From assembly GCA_033065855.1 (NCBI GenBank), contig JAVXUO010001206.1, positions 124,001-188,000 on the forward strand: a stretch of 64,000 nucleotides of DNA, in the 5' to 3' direction. Positions 23,088-32,735 of this stretch are shown here, piece by piece (position 1 is the first letter of the stretch; every line of letters starts with the position of its first letter). Position numbers and translations under genes: made by a program. The DNA comes from Escallonia rubra (Eukaryota > Streptophyta > Magnoliopsida > Escalloniales > Escalloniaceae). The notes below the pieces were generated by a model. It was not told where the DNA came from, made no database searches, and saw only the letters and a program-made list of their open reading frames with translations.

Positions 23088-23930
23088 TCCGCTACATTGT
23101 CTCGCGGACGTAAAATGAAGACCAAAAGTTTCTGCTGCGCCGTCCGCTACATTGTCTCGCGGAGGTAAAATGAAGACCAAATTTTTCTAAGTGTTGATAA
23201 CAAAAGTTTCTGCTGCGTCGTCCGCTACATTGTCTCGCGGACGTAAAATGAAGACCAAATTTTTCTAAGTGTTGATAACAAAAGTTTCTGCTGCGTCGTC
23301 CGCTACATTGTCTCGCGGACGTAAAATGAAGACCAAATTTTTCTAAGTGTTGATAACAAAAGTTTCTGCTGCGTCGTCCGCTACATTGTCTCGCGGACGT
23401 AAAATGAAGACCAAAAGTTTCTGCTGCGCCGTCCGCTACATTGTCTCGCGGAGGTAAAATGAAGACCAAATTTTTCTAAGTGTTGATAACAAAAGTTTCT
23501 GCTGCGTCGTCCGCTACATTGTCTCGCGGACGTAAAATGAAGACCAAATTTTTCTAAGTGTTGATAACAAAAGTTTCTGCTGCGTCGTCCGCTACATTGT
23601 CTCGCGGACGTAAAATGAAGACCAAAAGTTTCTGCTGCGCCGTCCGCTACATTGTATCGCGGAGGTAAAATGAAGACCAAATTTTTCTAAGTGTTGATAA
23701 CAAAAGTTTCTGCTGCGCCGTCCGCTACATTGTCTCGCGGACGTAAAATGAAGACCAAAAGTTTCTGCTGCGCCGTCCGCTACATTGTCTCGCGGAGGTA
23801 AAATGAAGACCAAAATTTTCTAAGTGTTGATAACAAAAGTTTCTGCTGCGCCGTCCGCTACATTGTCTCGCGGACGTGAAATGAAGACCAAAAGTTTCTG
23901 CTGCGCCGTCCGCTACATTGTATCGCGGAC
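23088..23930. repeat. Array of 13 palindromes with two alternating unit lengths (78 and 55 bp)
   Basis: TCCGCTACATTGT starts at 23088, 23143, 23221, 23299, 23377, 23432, 23510, 23588, 23643, 23721, 23776, 23854 and 23909. Spacings are 55 or 78 bp. The long unit has 23 extra bases (TTTTTCTAAGTGTTGATAAC region) between two CAAA motifs. Most copies have ..TCTCGCGGA.. in the right arm, which shortens the palindrome. The array separates the 3' ends of the protease gene (+) and the B3 gene (-). Long minus-strand frames across it are repeat artefacts. Confidence 0.95.
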
Positions 23931-24049
23931 GTAAAATCCAAATTTTTCGAAGTGTTTATAACAAAAGTGTATTTCAAACGACACAATTAAGCGAGGAAAA
24001 ATTTCGAAACACAATCAACAAGAACTCAAATAATTTTATTAATCATAAA

Positions 24050-24513
24050 TTAGGGTTCACATTGGGGGAAAGAAATTTTTTCACAAGTGCTCCGATCAAA
24101 GATTACAACTTCAAAATCCCACCACCCAAGGTGTTCAAATACTACAAAGTCCCCGAGTTCGAGGCCATGCTGGCGCACGAAGACGTTCCAACCCTCTGCG
24201 AATTGCTTTTTTTGGGGTCGGCCGGGCTTCAGCTTGATTTCAACCTGCCATGCCCCCTTGCGGCTATATAATCTTGCACTGTCATGAATTGTTGTAAATT
24301 GATTGGTGAAGGCTTCCGGTATGTCCTAACAAACACAATACACAAAAAATAGGTTAGTTTTTAACCAAAAGAGTTAACACACGAAAATACAGAGATAGAG
24401 GGATGGCATACAAGTTCATTCTCAAACCCCGGCATCATGACTTTGAAAAAGTGTTTGCCTGCCAGGTGCAAGTTGCCAATAAAATCGTAGGTGGTCTCCG
24501 ATCCAGAAGCCAT
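24050..24513 (-). CDS. B3 DNA-binding-domain protein encoded by the MULE
   Basis: Two exons on the minus strand: 24513-24412 (34 codons) and 24325-24050 (91 codons plus TAA), joined over an 86-bp GT-AG intron in phase 0; 125 aa. The spliced product is almost all B3 domain: HFFKVMMPGFENEL / DIPEAFTNQF at the first strands, then GAWQVEIKL, FAEGWNVFVRQHGLELGDF, VVFEHLGWWDFEVVIFD and CEK, the standard order of a REM-type plant B3 domain. B3 domains bind short DNA sites in the nucleus. There is no other domain, so it is shorter than most host REM proteins. It lies inside the MULE, with five family palindromes 150-380 bp upstream and the 13-copy array just downstream. I infer it is an element protein, possibly reading those sites. 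It may also be a captured host gene kept intact. The splice junction is predicted by eye. Confidence 0.88.
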
Positions 24514-24660
24514 CGAGGTCGGCGTTGAGGGGGGGACGGTTTATCGCCGGAGTTGTGGAGTATTGGCCTGGGCTAGATGTTCCAGACAGAGAGAGCAGAG
24601 AGACTGTTGGACTGATAACAGCCGATTGCCCGATATGATTAATTTATATCATATAGACTT

Positions 24661-24887
24661 CTCCGCTACATTGTATAGCGGACATGAAAGGCCAAAAGTT
24701 ATGACGTCCGCTATATTATATAGCGGACAGTAAAGAAGACCAAAAGTTTGCCTGCTCTAACGTCCGCTACATTGTATAGCGGACGTACAAAGACCAAAAG
24801 TTTTACTTCGATGCCACCCGTCCGCTATACAATATAGCGGACGTAAAAGACCAAAGTCAATGATGTCCGCTACATTGTATAGCGGAC
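24661..24887. promoter_or_regulatory. Five palindromes upstream of the B3 gene
   Basis: Copies at 24661-24683, 24706-24728, 24762-24784, 24820-24842 and 24865-24887. They have full 8-bp arms GTCCGCTA and TAGCGGAC with AT-rich centres, less decayed than the array copies. Spacing is 43-58 bp. They lie between the B3 start codon (24513) and the 3' end of the transposase gene (25039). Confidence 0.88.
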
Positions 24888-25038
24888 GGGGATTACAAAA
24901 TAAAAGAAAAACCTCGTAATAAAGACTTTAGATTTGATTCGATGGCCTCTCATAGGTCCATTTTAAAAAAATCCCAGTACCCCGTCGAAAAATTATCCCT
25001 CGAATATTATTACAAATGTCATAAAGTTGTACAAAAAA

Positions 25039-27336
25039 TTATAGGTCCACTGCAGCTTGTTCGTCCTCATCTTCGGCGTCACCTTCTTCCCCGTCTTGCA
25101 AACCCCTTGAACTTATCCCCAGTGCCTTGTAATGGTTCCGCTTGTCGTGGTCGGTCATTTTGTTGCACAATGCACACCTTCGCAGCTTTTTAGGTTGAGT
25201 TGCCGTTTCAATAGAGCTTTTCATCCGCGTAGATCTCTTGCGGCCTTTCGTTTGCGATATAATTGGATCCAACAAACGGATATCATTGTCGTCTTCCTCC
25301 TCCGGCTCGTCATCTTCTGATACCCCCGTCGTAGGCTCGGTGTCAATCGCATTGGTGACTGAAGCTGCTTCCAACTGGTCGACGATGGGCTCTTGTTGCT
25401 GAGCTACCTCGAGGAGATGTTTATAACCGACCATTGTAGCAGCACCTTTTACGGACAAACGGGTGAACATCGTCACCAGATGATTATACCGCAGCGTCTC
25501 TGATTCTTCAAAGTCAGTATACGGGTGCTCCGGAAAGGAAATGGTACCGTGCAACCTGTTTGCACCTTTTGTCCACCGTGGCAAGACGTATTTATCGGGG
25601 ATTGTCCTGATATTCTTCTGGGTGAAAAACCGCAGAACGTGTCTACACAGGATGCCATGGAACTCAAACTTCTTGCAAACACATGTCACCGAGTCCGTCA
25701 ATGTGTCGTGGCTCACCGTATACATTCTGCGCAGCTTCTCAGGGACTAGGTCATTCACGAGCGAATAAACCTTGTACTCACGCGTAGACATTTCTGCCAC
25801 CTTGTTTATACTGTATCGTCCGGATTTTCGCAGCTCTACTTGGTATAGCAAGAAGATCTCCTTCGTATAGACTTTGGCACCGTTCATCTCCAGCGGGGTC
25901 TCGAGCAACGTTCTCCTTTGTTTGTACGTTGTTGCAAAGTCGGCAGCCCTTTCTTTTACGAACAACGAAGCTACCGCTTTTTGTGCGGATGCAACGAAAG
26001 TCTTCAAATTGGTAGCTGTACCCACATAACTATCGAACGTGGCATTCATGGATTCACTCCTGCCCGTCGTTTTCATGCCCGCTGAAAAATACCTCCTCGT
26101 GTAAACGCCAATCCATTGCTCTTTGCGCTCGTACAAGTTCTGGAGCCACTCGTTGTCTTGCAATGAGTAATCCCGAACAAGCTTTTCCCACCTCTCCTCG
26201 AATTCCTCAATCGTTAACGACTTGAGGACGCACTTGTCAAAATCCTGTTTAAAGTCTTGATACTTTGCGTACACGTGATGCAGCCGTTCCGGGTATTTGT
26301 TGCTTATGTGCCAGGTGCACAAGTTGTGCCGAGTGTCTGGGAAGACGGTCGCAATAGCCTTCTTCATTGCCAAATCTTGATCGGTGATGATCACTTTGGG
26401 TGCTTTGAAGTTCATTGCTTCCAGCCACGTCCTAAACAACCATTCAAAAGAACTCTCGGTCTCGTCCCTTAACAAGGCGAACCCGAACAGGATGGAGTGA
26501 TAATGATGATTGACCCCCGTGAAAGGGGCGAACGGCATCGAGTACTTGTTGGTACGGTATGTGGTGTCGAACGTCACGACATCCCCAAAATGCTTATAAG
26601 CAAGCCTCGAACGACCGTCGACCCAAAAAATTGTGCTAACTCGATGCTCGTCGTCAAGTTTATAATCGAAGGTCAACTGCGGGTCCTCCATCTGCATCCG
26701 TTTCAATAGGCTCATTGTGGCTTGAGCATCATTGAGGTCATACGCGGCTCGTCTATGGGTTCGGACCGCGTTACGAACGTCTGTCGTGTTAAAGGTCAAA
26801 TTTTGAATTCCCCCAGCCTGTTCAGCAAGAACATTAATCATGTCGGTAGGTCCTAGTCGCGCATTGCTCATTGTCTGAATCAGGCTCCTTGCGACCTTAC
26901 CCATCTTCTTGTGTTGATGCATCTCACTCACCTTAGAAGGGGTTACTAACGGGTGATTGTGTGCCAGTTCCAGGCTGGTAATAAGCCAATGGTCTTGTTT
27001 GGGTTTGTAGCTTACGAACATCTTGACCTGGCAATTTGTGCGCTCAAAGCAGTCCCGTCTTCTACGCGGATATCCTATTTCGTCCTCACTGTCATCATTG
27101 CCTACACATGTCTCATTTTGCACTGGGTTTCTGCTCCTATGGCACTCGTATAAGCGAGAGCATATCTTTCTCGTTATGGTGCTCGTTCTTGAAGTCTTTA
27201 TTCTAATGCCAAAACCAACCCTCAATGAATACGCTCGAAAACAATCTTCAGCTTCTTCCAACGTAGCAAATGTTCGTCCTAGATACGGATCACTAGCATC
27301 TACGGGGACGTTGGAGCTCGACACGAAATCAGACAT
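25039..27336 (-). CDS. FAR1-type Mutator-like transposase
   Basis: Single coding exon, 765 aa from ATG at 27336-27334; the frame extends 15 codons further but without an ATG. Residues about 25-130 are a FAR1/WRKY-GCM1-like zinc-binding DNA-binding domain (KICSRLYEC, NCQVK, HNHPL). The MULE transposase core follows, with DDE candidates Asp257 (VTFDTTY), Asp319 (IITDQD) and Glu428 (GRSESMNATF), and CTWHISNKYP between the last two. A SWIM zinc finger is intact (Cys552, Cys554, Cys564, His566). The C-terminus has an acidic stretch and a CxxC..H..H knuckle (CALCNKMTDHDKRNH). Host FHY3/FAR1 genes derive from such transposases, but this copy lies inside perfect TIRs, so I call it the element's own enzyme. 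A possible 5'-UTR intron runs 27705-27395 (GTAAG..CAG). The gene faces the right TIR. Confidence 0.95.
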   Translation of the reverse strand: MSDFVSSSNVPVDASDPYLGRTFATLEEAEDCFRAYSLRVGFGIRIKTSRTSTITRKICSRLYECHRSRNPVQNETCVGNDDSEDEIGYPRRRRDCFERTNCQVKMFVSYKPKQDHWLITSLELAHNHPLVTPSKVSEMHQHKKMGKVARSLIQTMSNARLGPTDMINVLAEQAGGIQNLTFNTTDVRNAVRTHRRAAYDLNDAQATMSLLKRMQMEDPQLTFDYKLDDEHRVSTIFWVDGRSRLAYKHFGDVVTFDTTYRTNKYSMPFAPFTGVNHHYHSILFGFALLRDETESSFEWLFRTWLEAMNFKAPKVIITDQDLAMKKAIATVFPDTRHNLCTWHISNKYPERLHHVYAKYQDFKQDFDKCVLKSLTIEEFEERWEKLVRDYSLQDNEWLQNLYERKEQWIGVYTRRYFSAGMKTTGRSESMNATFDSYVGTATNLKTFVASAQKAVASLFVKERAADFATTYKQRRTLLETPLEMNGAKVYTKEIFLLYQVELRKSGRYSINKVAEMSTREYKVYSLVNDLVPEKLRRMYTVSHDTLTDSVTCVCKKFEFHGILCRHVLRFFTQKNIRTIPDKYVLPRWTKGANRLHGTISFPEHPYTDFEESETLRYNHLVTMFTRLSVKGAATMVGYKHLLEVAQQQEPIVDQLEAASVTNAIDTEPTTGVSEDDEPEEEDDNDIRLLDPIISQTKGRKRSTRMKSSIETATQPKKLRRCALCNKMTDHDKRNHYKALGISSRGLQDGEEGDAEDEDEQAAVDL

Positions 27337-27848
27337 TGTGAAACAAGAGCTGTGTAGAAATAGACTGCGCTTAACAATCAAATGGCATTTCTAACTGAAA
27401 ATATTACCTAAAAATTAGGATGGCAAACATACGGTATGCATAATCTCAAAAGTGTCTCCAAATTAACAATTACTAATTTAAATTTATTGAACATAACAAA
27501 TTTAAATTAGTAAGATAAATAGACGAATTCATCATGCCAAAAAATCGAATTAAACTATAATGAATTAAATATAAAGTTAACAAATTATACCTTTTTGATG
27601 AACATCATGTCTAGAACATCACAAAAAATCTAGAGTATAAAATCACAAATTGATGAATACAGTGACAAATTTCTAGAACATCAAGAAAACTTGAAGCAAA
27701 CTTACCTTGCTTGAGCGAAGCTTGAAGCAAGTGTTACTCGAAGCTTGAAGGCAGCTGAAAATGGAAGCGAGTCTGAAGGAGAAGAAAATTGTGCGGAAAG
27801 AATTGAGTAGAAGAAAATTGTGCTGAAAGAAAGGGGATGGGCAATACT

Positions 27849-28059
27849 GTCCGCTATACTGTGTAGCGGACAGAATTGCCGACATCAAGTCACACTTGTG
27901 TCAGACAAGTCACAATTGTGTCAGAATGACAGTCGTCCGCTGGACAGTGTAGCGGACTACTTTTTGTCGCAGGTTGTTTTCGTCCGCTAGACTGTGTAGC
28001 GGACGGGTGAGCGAGGGCAAGATGGTAAAAAGATCCGTCCGCGAGACTGTGTAGCGGAC
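27849..28059. promoter_or_regulatory. Four palindromes upstream of the transposase gene
   Basis: Copies at 27849-27871, 27935-27957, 27982-28004 and 28037-28059, in the right subterminal region. They mirror those at the left end in order and spacing. A decayed pair of direct repeats (TCACAATTGTGTCAGA / TCACACTTGTGTCAGA) lies at about 27890-27930. Confidence 0.85.
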
Positions 28060-28068
28060 AACTGACAG

Positions 28069-28171
28069 CGCCGCAAAAAAAAGTGATCTGGACCGTCCAT
28101 CCCTTCGGGATGGACGGCCAGATCGCGCTGGCAAGATATCCTATTTTGCCTACGCGGTCAAGGGATCAGCT

Positions 28172-28174
<3 letters not shown>
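28069..28174 (-). repeat. Right terminal inverted repeat of the large MULE
   Basis: Exact reverse complement of 18925-19030; ends GCTGATCAGCTCCC-type with terminal CCC followed at once by (TA)n. Confidence 0.97.

Positions 28175-28202
<28 letters not shown>
28175..28202. repeat. (TA)n microsatellite, right of the large MULE
   Basis: About 28 bp of TA repeat starting at the base after the right TIR. Confidence 0.95.
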
Positions 28203-28234
28203 ATGTAGAAGAAAAAATTATGTTACAATTGAAT

Positions 28235-28480
28235 TTAAACAACTTATGAGACATAGAATAAAAAAAAAAAAAAATCTAACAATTGATTTAAATACTGATG
28301 GGGTCCTTAATTTTAAGTTTTTTTTAAAATTTTGCAAGAATACTGAGGTTTGTATTCATACGCTTGGTATAATTTAGAAGTTAATTTTAATCATTTTATT
28401 AGGACTTGATTTTGATATTATATTCCTAAAACTACTCTTTAATGTGAACATAAAAATTAAAATATCTAAGAAACGAAAAT
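28235..28480. repeat. AT-rich tandem repeat unit, right of the large MULE
   Basis: Matches the left-flank unit (18621-18860) in direct orientation: AACTTATGAGA, ATCTAACAATTGATTT, TATTAGGACTT, TTTGATATTATATTCCTAAAA and TTTAATGTGAACATAAAAA appear in the same order. Confidence 0.75.
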
Positions 28481-30614
28481 AACATTTAGAAGGAAAAAAA
28501 AGGGCTTTCTAATTATTAGACTAATTATAAGCTTTGGAGCTTAATTTTGACTATAATAGAGTCGATTATAACTTTGAGTGGTTATTGTCATGTCCATTCA
28601 ATAACACTTATATGAACTAATATTCACCCTATGATTGTTAGCTTAACATAATAATATTTGCAAAATTTTACAAGCCAACAAGAATAACCCGACAAAAGTT
28701 GGTTGGTATATAAAAGTTATATTATGTTCTGATAAAATAATTATCGATGGAAAAATACCATTAAAGGCATTTATTGGATGTAAGGACTATAGTTTTGTAG
28801 CAAATAGTAGATAAGATGTGAAAAGAAAAATCAAACCTTTTAAACTTAAACTTCTTTTAAACTATACTTTATCGATGTACTTACATAGCAAGTATTAGTT
28901 TTGACTAAACACCTCAAAAACACTCCAAAATAAGGACACATCTTTGTTGATTGAACTTCCTTACATGTATTTTACAAAAAATAGAAAAAGACATATATAT
29001 AAAATTATTCAATATTATTTAATTCGATATTATTTTGTAATTTGTTAAAATTATTTTGGCAAAAGTGAATAACTTTCTTGAAATTAATGTGACGTCTATA
29101 AGTCCTATAAATTTTTACTTAATCGCTATTAACACCTATGAGGATATGTTTGGTCATTGGCACCTTAAAAATTCTCTAAACCTAAAGGATAGGATTTATA
29201 CGTAAGCATTTAGAATTAAAATGGATATGTAAAAAGTACCACCCTTTTTTTTATCACAATTATATTTGGTAATTAGGATGTTATTCTATTACTCTAAATG
29301 CTAAGTACATAATCATTCGAAAGGATGCTTGACGATGTAAAATAAAAGTTTAAAGAATGTAAATATCTACGACGGCACGGTAATAAAATCTACTCATCGT
29401 TCTTTCAACTTACAATTCAAAGGAAATAAAGCAAATATATATACATATGCAAATATCACGCAAGAATTGCATGACAATCTGATGAAGACTTCAACTTTAA
29501 ATGTGTACGAGACGAATAAATGTTATGTTGCATATCATGTTTGTATCTGAATAAGTTAATGATTTCTTGAAACAATGATTCATGAAGAAGATAAGAAAGG
29601 ATTATGACATTTACGATTCCAAAGATAAAGAACTTTCAACCTAACTTTTCAAGCTAAAAGACTTGATTTTGAAAACCTTATTATATTTGAAGAAATATCT
29701 GACTTAGTAAACATGCTTATTAGATACTACATTGTTTAACGTTGTTTAAATTTTGCTCAACAATTTGCTTAGTACGAGGTTTTGATTTATCCTATTGAGT
29801 CATGTTAGATAAACTTTTTAAGCTTTATATAATTATCTCATGAAATAATTATTATTTTCTCTGTATACTTTATTGGTGGATTCCATTTGCTTCTGAAAAC
29901 GCCGCATCATGCTTATTAATTAGTGGAGCTAATTGACTTTCATTCACATGCTATAAGAAAAAATATGGACCAAGATCCATCAAAATCAAACTAAGATGTA
30001 ATTAATGTAATGGGAAACCCATTGAAATGTACAATTTATTTTTAAAAGATACGTAGAAAATAATAAAAACGTCTTATGCAATAACAAATTTGATCTAAAT
30101 ATGTTTTCCGCATACTTTTATCAGTGCAATTTGCTTTTTACTTTTTTATGTACTAAATAAACTTCTAGGTTTTGTTCATTTATAGTTACCAAATCAGAAT
30201 TAGCAAATATGCCGAAGACATTACTTATTGATATTTCACCACAAGGATTAATTTATTTCATTAAAAGAAAGTTCACCACAAAAATTGAAGTGACTATTTT
30301 TGATGAAATAATTATGAAATTGTGAAATTGTGCAATCGATTTTATTATGCAATTCAAAACTACTAAAATAAATGATTATTAATAGAACCGTCCCGTGCTT
30401 GGCAAGGTTTCTGGACTAGTATTTTTATTATTGATTGATAGTTATATTTGGATTTGTTTATACTTATATTTATATTGATATATGCAAGGCCGAATAAAAC
30501 CATGTAACACCAAAAAGGCCACTTCAAATTTAAACTGATAAAAGTTGAGTTATTAAGGAAGTCTGTGTGCAAGTGCAAGTATGGCCATAGACATGGCCGC
30601 AATCCCCTTTCTCG
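28481..30614. other. AT-rich intergenic DNA
   Basis: No gene or transposon end recognised over about 2.1 kb. Only short frames. Confidence 0.4.
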
Positions 30615-31722
30615 TTGACTCACAAATTTGTTCATTGGACTCACAAATTTATTCAATCAAGCAATTATGTTAGCCGGGGTTACAATTTCTTCGTTAAATG
30701 GTCACATGACATGCACATGCCCCATCAAAGCAGGGGCAAAACTGTCACTCCCCACCAATCCCTCTTTTTTCTCTCTCTCCCTCTCATACCCCAGCTCGGG
30801 GACGTTGCTCGCTCACTTCATACCCCAGCTCTCGCACACCTGAACTTCATAAACGTAAACCTAGATTCCATGCAAACAATCTCAGTGAGCCATGGTTTGG
30901 CTCACAGGCAAAAAATTCTTAGCCAAAAGTTTTAATTTTGTGTAGAAAACACAAACACGCACACAACAATCTTAGCACGGCGCGGGTCCAGATTGACCGC
31001 TGCCGGAGGAACCGCGAGTTGAGGCTCGCAAATTTCTGGCGAATCACGGACACCGGCACGTCGCCGCTAGAGAGGTTGCGGCAGAGTTGTGTTAGCGTTT
31101 CGGCTGCGGTTGAGGGGTTCCCCGAGAGGACGAGCACAACGGTCACTGACGGCAAAGCGAAGCACGCGATGGAGATTGAAGTGAATAGAGAAATGCAGGA
31201 CTTGGAGTATCCGTGGATCAGAACCATCATTTGGTCTGAGCGGAAGGTCCTCTCTCTGTGGCGTGTGAACTTGTCATGTTTGCTTCGAGTAGATGAATTA
31301 GGGTTTCGAATTCAGTAGAATTAGGTCTTTGGAGGGCAAATTTGCGATTGAGGGGAGATGATAATCAAGCGCAGATATGGAGAGAGAGAGAGAGAGAGAG
31401 AGAGATTGGATGGGAGTGACGATTTTGCCCCTGCTTTGATGGGGCATGCGCGCTTCACGTGACCATTTCACGGAGAAATTGTAATCTCAACTAACAGAAC
31501 GGCTTAACCCCAAGGGGTGGTGGAAGTGGCAAAGGGCCTCGAGGCCCCGAGTTCAATTCTCCATACCGACGAGCCATATTGAATTGCAGTTCTAAACATT
31601 CCCAAAAAAAAAAGAATGGCTTAATTGAACAAATTTGTTAGTCTTGTGACCAAATTGACACAAAGTAAAGTTTAATGACTTTAGCAAAAAATGAGTCATA
31701 ATTGAGAGTGACCATTGGGGAT
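30615..31722. mobile_element. Second copy of the long-TIR MULE-like family, left end truncated
   Basis: Shares with 15867-17084 the segments ACAAATTTGTTCA, TCTCCGT..AA.GGTCAC and CAAAGCAGGGGCAAAAC in inverted pairs. The right end is nearly full (AATGGTCACTCTCAATTATG in reverse, down to about 31722), while the left side starts abruptly about 85 bp further in. The middle (30920-31320) has a GC-rich segment open on both strands that could be captured host DNA; I do not recognise it. It also contains a (GA)n tract at about 31380-31405 and a SINE. Confidence 0.7.
31507..31612 (+). mobile_element. tRNA-derived SINE (106 bp) inside the MULE-like element
   Basis: Flanked by AGAACGGCTTA (31496-31506) and AGAATGGCTTA (31613-31623), an 11-bp target duplication with one mismatch. 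The body opens GGGGTGGTGGAAGTGGC, which suits a polymerase III A box, and has GAGTTCAATTCTCC as a B box, then ends in poly(A). Shorter than most plant SINEs, so perhaps 5' truncated. Confidence 0.8.
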
Positions 31723-32735
31723 AAACTCTTCTGATAAAGGTGACAAAATTGGCCGTAATTCTCTAGCCTTTAGCCGTAGTTTTATCATACGTGCCACGAA
31801 AGCTATGTTAAAAGGGGACTTTGCAGCCAAGTATATCTTCGGATTGCTCACTTTTTTGTTCCTGCACGATTATCCCTATGTTGTTGCATGCTGGATAACT
31901 CGACGCGGGGACCAAACCAGAAAAAAGAAAAACAGACCAATGCCAGCACAATGACGATAGATATGTAGATGTACAGTAATGGAACTCTGAAGGCATGTGA
32001 TCTCTAATTTTCATGCTCATCCTATGTTTTCATTGTCAGTTTGAAAACTAAGAATATGCTATGTTAGGCAAATGATTCTACAAACAGTTGTTTTTCTTGT
32101 TCGGAAAGTGCTCTCAAAATGAACTTTCATCTAAAAGCGTGTATCCCCGGTTCTGCGGGGACAAAAATGGGGCGAGGAGGAAATGGATAGATCCTCATTC
32201 TGCCACCGCTGCATGGATTAGCGACAAAACAATGTCGCTCAATTCATTAATAGTAGCAAATACAGTAGCGACAGAGCGCCACAAAAGCTTTTACATCACC
32301 TTCATAGTGCAGCAGGTGTTTCCCAAATTTGCTAGCTACTGTATTCAAGATAAACCTAAAGAAGCCAATTTGCAAATGAAAACTGAAAAAGGGAAGGGAT
32401 CCTATACAGGCCCTTCTTTCTCAGTTTGTGGTCGTATAGAAGGATATGGATGGGTACAATATCTACTACAAATGAATGGGACACGGAACAAATGGAAACA
32501 AAACCAAAAAGCCGAAAACGTAAGTGTACAGAAGGAAACATGATACCTTCAGAGGGTCAAAACTGCCATCGAACTAATAAATAGCTTTTGGTCCCTTGAG
32601 CACCCTGAAGATAGGCATGAACTATAGCATGAAATACTTTTGTTTTGGCTCGCATCTGCAACAATACTATGAGGCGACAGCCCAGTGAGGGGCCTCTGGT
32701 CTATAGAGAACGATTTACATGAAATATCCAGTTTA
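31723..32735. other. Spacer downstream of COG5
   Basis: The part next to 32735 should hold the COG5 3' UTR. A 151-codon plus-strand frame at 32088-32543 has no recognisable domain and lies opposite that region; not called as a gene. Confidence 0.4.

Larger units (their letters stand above)
18925..28174. mobile_element. Complete 9,250-bp Mutator-like element with three genes
   Basis: It is bounded by 106-bp inverted repeats that are identical at every base I compared, and set directly in (TA)n on both sides. Beyond the perfect part the ends stay similar for roughly 140 bp more. It encodes a plant mobile domain/C48 protease fusion (+), a B3-domain protein (-) and a FAR1-type MULE transposase (-), all apparently intact. 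About 26 copies of one palindrome are spread through its non-coding parts. Identical ends plus intact genes point to a recent insertion of a probably autonomous element. MULEs carrying ULP-like proteases (the Kaonashi group) and MULEs with helper genes (VANDAL) are known; I do not know this three-gene combination as a described family. Confidence 0.93.

Noticed and set aside
23092-23813. Minus-strand frames repeating VFILPPRDNVADGAAETF
   Set aside because: Direct product of the palindrome array; the reading changes with the 55-bp units.
23088-23930. CRISPR-like array of regularly spaced palindromic repeats
   Set aside because: The spacers are themselves repeats of one another, there are no cas genes, and the locus is within a plant transposon.
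23918-24271. Plus-strand frame of 117 codons
   Set aside because: It is the antisense of the B3 gene, whose minus-strand exons give a recognisable domain.
25039-27336. A host FHY3/FAR1-type transcription factor gene
   Set aside because: It lies within perfect MULE TIRs and keeps the DDE candidates and SWIM motif, so a functional transposase is more likely.
32088-32543. Plus-strand frame of 151 codons downstream of COG5
   Set aside because: No domain, no sensible composition, and it lies opposite the presumed 3' UTR of COG5.
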